Assembly (NCBI GenBank): GCA_964460075.1
Contig: CAYWPC010000048.1
Location: forward strand, 1 to 7,716
Length of the DNA: 7,716 nucleotides
Reading direction: 5' to 3'
From: JAMBLL01 sp964460075
GTDB taxonomy: Bacteria > Actinomycetota > Acidimicrobiia > Spongiisociales > UBA5794
Positions 6,284-7,716 of this stretch are shown here, in pieces. A program made the position numbers and the translations under genes. Numbering within the stretch: the stretch's first letter is position 1; the number at the start of each line of letters is the position of its first letter. The notes under the pieces are model-generated. The model searched no databases. It saw only the letters and a list, made by a program, of their open reading frames with translations, and was not told the DNA's origin.

Positions 6284-7459
6284 ATGCAATATGTGTGGCG
6301 ATCCGGTAACACGAGATCTGTGACGCTCGGGATCGTTGTTGTGGTTGCGGGTCTGATCGCGACCGGCTGCGCGGCAACCGACTCCGCGGTATCGACGTCG
6401 ACCAGCGCAGCGGTGGCTGCAACCTCGACGTCGGCCACAACAACCGTCGCTCCTCCTGAGACGGTCACGGCTCCCGCCTCCGAGGTGCAGACCGCGCCTA
6501 CGCGTTGGGGCTTCGTTCCCTTTCCTGCCGCAGCGGATGGACGGTCGATCGGACAGGCGTTCCAATTCGTGGCCGTAGAGGGCGACTTGGTAGCGTTCCA
6601 CTTCGATGAAGGCATCCCCTGGGATGGCCTCCTGACCGATGCCGATCTCCCTGTTGATCTCGTCGAGGAGATGGCTTCCTTGCGTGCATTCAGCCTCGGG
6701 AGCCCACAGCTCGGTGTGTACGTTGCCACAGCTATCACCAATGAGAAGCGGAACGCCATCCCAGGCACATGGAGGGCGGGTGGCCCGCCAGAGAGGTTGC
6801 AAGGACGAAACTTCGACGATCCCGATGTCCGCGAGGGTATTCGCCGTTGGGTACGGTATTTGGTCGAGGAATTGGAACCGGCGTGGCTGAACGTCGCTGT
6901 GGAGATCAACATGTACGAGACGGCGAATCCGGATGACTACCCAAATCTCGTCTCCCTGTACCGAGAGTTGTACGAGGAAGCCAAGGCGGCGAACCCGGAC
7001 ATCGTTGTGTTCGCTTCCTTCCAGGTGGAACTCGCCGATCCGTTGGCTGCGAAGGAGCTCGTCGATTCCCTCGACCTTGTCGGTATCTCGACGTACCCCT
7101 ATATCAACGGTGCCGCGTTCCCCCCTGAGGACTACTTGGCCGCCATTGCCGATCTGGGCCTTCCTATGGCCATTGCAGAGACCGGGTACCCGGCTTCGGC
7201 AATGCCTACCTTGTCGGGGGAGAGAACCTTTACGGAATCGCAGCAAGCTGCGTACGTGGAATGGCTCGGACGGCGAGCCGAGTCGCTCAATCTGGTTTTC
7301 GTGACCTGGTTCTTCCCCAGCGATATTACCGGGTGGATCGAGCCGCTCTCGGGCGACGACGATGCTGTGGCGCGACTCTTCGAGTTCCTCGGTATGCGCA
7401 CGTCGGATGGCACAACGCGGCCAGCGCTCGACGTGTGGAGATCATTGCTGAAGCGCTGA
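6284..7459 (+). CDS. Lipoprotein with glycoside-hydrolase-like TIM-barrel domain (391 aa)
   Basis: The chosen ATG 6284 follows AAAGGGG and gives a compact lipoprotein signal: Arg6 and Arg11, a hydrophobic stretch at 13-27 (VTLGIVVVVAGLIAT), then GC with the lipidated Cys29. An ATG at 6245 would add 13 residues, has no ribosome binding site and would cover the dyad. Residues 30-70 are a Ser/Thr/Ala/Pro-rich linker, suggesting a surface domain held off the membrane. The rest resembles a clan GH-A (beta/alpha)8 barrel. WLNVAVEINMYE (Glu207) sits where the strand-4 acid/base Glu is expected, and PMAIAETGYPAS (Glu299) resembles the strand-7 nucleophile. LVGISTYPYING and VFVTWFFPSDI suit strands 6 and 8. 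The usual Asn before the strand-4 Glu is replaced by Val (V-E-I-N), so activity is not certain. Substrate is unknown; a polysaccharide or glycoconjugate outside the cell is likely. It diverges from the radical SAM gene. Confidence 0.8.
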   Translation: MQYVWRSGNTRSVTLGIVVVVAGLIATGCAATDSAVSTSTSAAVAATSTSATTTVAPPETVTAPASEVQTAPTRWGFVPFPAAADGRSIGQAFQFVAVEGDLVAFHFDEGIPWDGLLTDADLPVDLVEEMASLRAFSLGSPQLGVYVATAITNEKRNAIPGTWRAGGPPERLQGRNFDDPDVREGIRRWVRYLVEELEPAWLNVAVEINMYETANPDDYPNLVSLYRELYEEAKAANPDIVVFASFQVELADPLAAKELVDSLDLVGISTYPYINGAAFPPEDYLAAIADLGLPMAIAETGYPASAMPTLSGERTFTESQQAAYVEWLGRRAESLNLVFVTWFFPSDITGWIEPLSGDDDAVARLFEFLGMRTSDGTTRPALDVWRSLLKR

Positions 7460-7549
7460 GCTGCCCCCCGCTCACATCAAACCATCGTGAGTGCCGGTGC
7501 GGGGGCGGATGACGGGCGGCCGGAGTGCCTTGTGCGGTCTCAGACGCGA

Positions 7550-7573
7550 AGGAGGTCCCTTGCGGGACCTCCT
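7550..7573 (-). terminator. Strong hairpin, probable terminator of the minus-strand gene
   Basis: A perfect 10-bp inverted repeat, AGGAGGTCCC and GGGACCTCCT, encloses four bases. On the minus strand the loop is GCAA, a stable GNRA tetraloop closed by C-G. It begins 19 bases after the minus-strand stop codon at 7593, and its arm is followed by TTCGCGTCT, so there is no long U-run. It lies 90 bases past the stop of the plus-strand lipoprotein and may end that transcript as well. Confidence 0.7.
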
Positions 7574-7592
7574 CGTCCACCCCTTGGCGGCG

Positions 7593-7716
7593 CTAGTCGT
7601 CGTCGCCGTGGTCGCCGTCTTTCTTCTTCTCGTCCTTCTTCTTCTCGTCCTTCTTCTTCTTGTCCTTCTTCTTCTTGTCCTTCTTGTCCTTCTTATCACC
7701 GTCGTGGTCGTCATCG
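7593..7716 (-). CDS. C-terminal end of a protein with a Lys/Asp-rich repeat tail (partial, 40 codons)
   Basis: Only the last 40 codons are in the window; the start lies beyond 7716. The tail is built almost wholly of Lys, Asp and Glu. It starts DDDHDGD, continues with imperfect units of KKKKD and then EKKKD, and ends DGDHGDDD before TAG (7595-7593). Codons are nearly all AAG, GAC and GAG, as expected for a high-GC genome. The hairpin just after the stop supports this strand and frame. Such charged tails may bind nucleic acid, cell-wall polymers or cations, but the main domain is unseen and no function can be given. The units make a 12- to 15-base tandem repeat in the DNA, prone to length change. 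The opposite strand is also open here and would encode a Val/Leu-only stretch; see rejected items. Confidence 0.65.
   Translation of the reverse strand, partial: DDDHDGDKKDKKDKKKKDKKKKDEKKKDEKKKDGDHGDDD

Noticed and set aside
6173..7246. Minus-strand open frames of up to 357 codons over the hydrolase-like lipoprotein
   Set aside because: They are Arg-rich and of low plausibility, while the plus strand has signal peptide, lipobox, linker and barrel motifs.
7616..7692. CRISPR-like or other structured repeat array
   Set aside because: The repeats are short in-frame codon repeats (CTT/GTC on plus, AAG/GAC on minus) without spacers.
7560..7716. Plus-strand frame from TTG 7560 after GGAGG, encoding an almost pure Leu/Val membrane stretch
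   Set aside because: Leu would be coded mostly by CTT, unusual in this GC-rich DNA, whereas the minus strand uses favoured AAG/GAC/GAG codons, ends in a proper stop and is followed by a GNRA-loop hairpin. The GGAGG is part of that hairpin stem.

Overview
The window is high-GC DNA that reads like an actinomycete, possibly Acidimicrobiia. The signs are high-GC codon use, lipoproteins with Ser/Thr/Ala/Pro-rich linkers after the lipobox, an IS21-type transposase fragment and a feruloyl-CoA-synthase-type ligase. The lineage is an inference, because no rRNA or tRNA gene is present.

Left third (1-2236), accessory and decaying DNA. On the minus strand, 1-305 is a broken tyrosine recombinase (integrase) with an in-frame stop and two compensating frameshifts. 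The stretch 304-815 may hold a frameshifted membrane-protein remnant. A small intact lipoprotein gene (858-1421, +) follows. Next comes the N-terminal part of an IS21-family IstA transposase (1663-2007, -), cut off before its catalytic domain, with a plausible element end near 2153-2177.

Middle (2237-4066, +). One complete 609-aa acyl/aryl-CoA ligase of the feruloyl-CoA synthase type has all adenylation motifs. It stands alone, without hydratase/aldolase or vanillin dehydrogenase partners in the window. A 19-bp dyad lies just upstream of its ribosome binding site.

Right half (4142-7459), the most interesting part. A B12-binding-fold radical SAM protein (minus strand) appears to end at a TGA. 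Translating that TGA as selenocysteine gives the tail Cys-Sec-Ala-Glu-Pro followed by eight residues and a TAG. A bacterial SECIS-like hairpin lies at the right distance after the UGA. I therefore annotate the gene as 4797-6212, a 471-aa selenoprotein of the CUAEP/CCAEP-tail radical SAM type. A class I SAM-dependent methyltransferase follows on the same strand (4142-4705). Diverging from the radical SAM gene is a lipoprotein with a TIM-barrel, glycoside-hydrolase-like domain (6284-7459). The two divergent genes share a 71-bp intergenic region with a 19-bp dyad.

Right edge. The minus strand carries the end of a gene encoding a Lys/Asp repeat tail (7593-7716), followed by a strong GNRA-loop hairpin that is probably its terminator.
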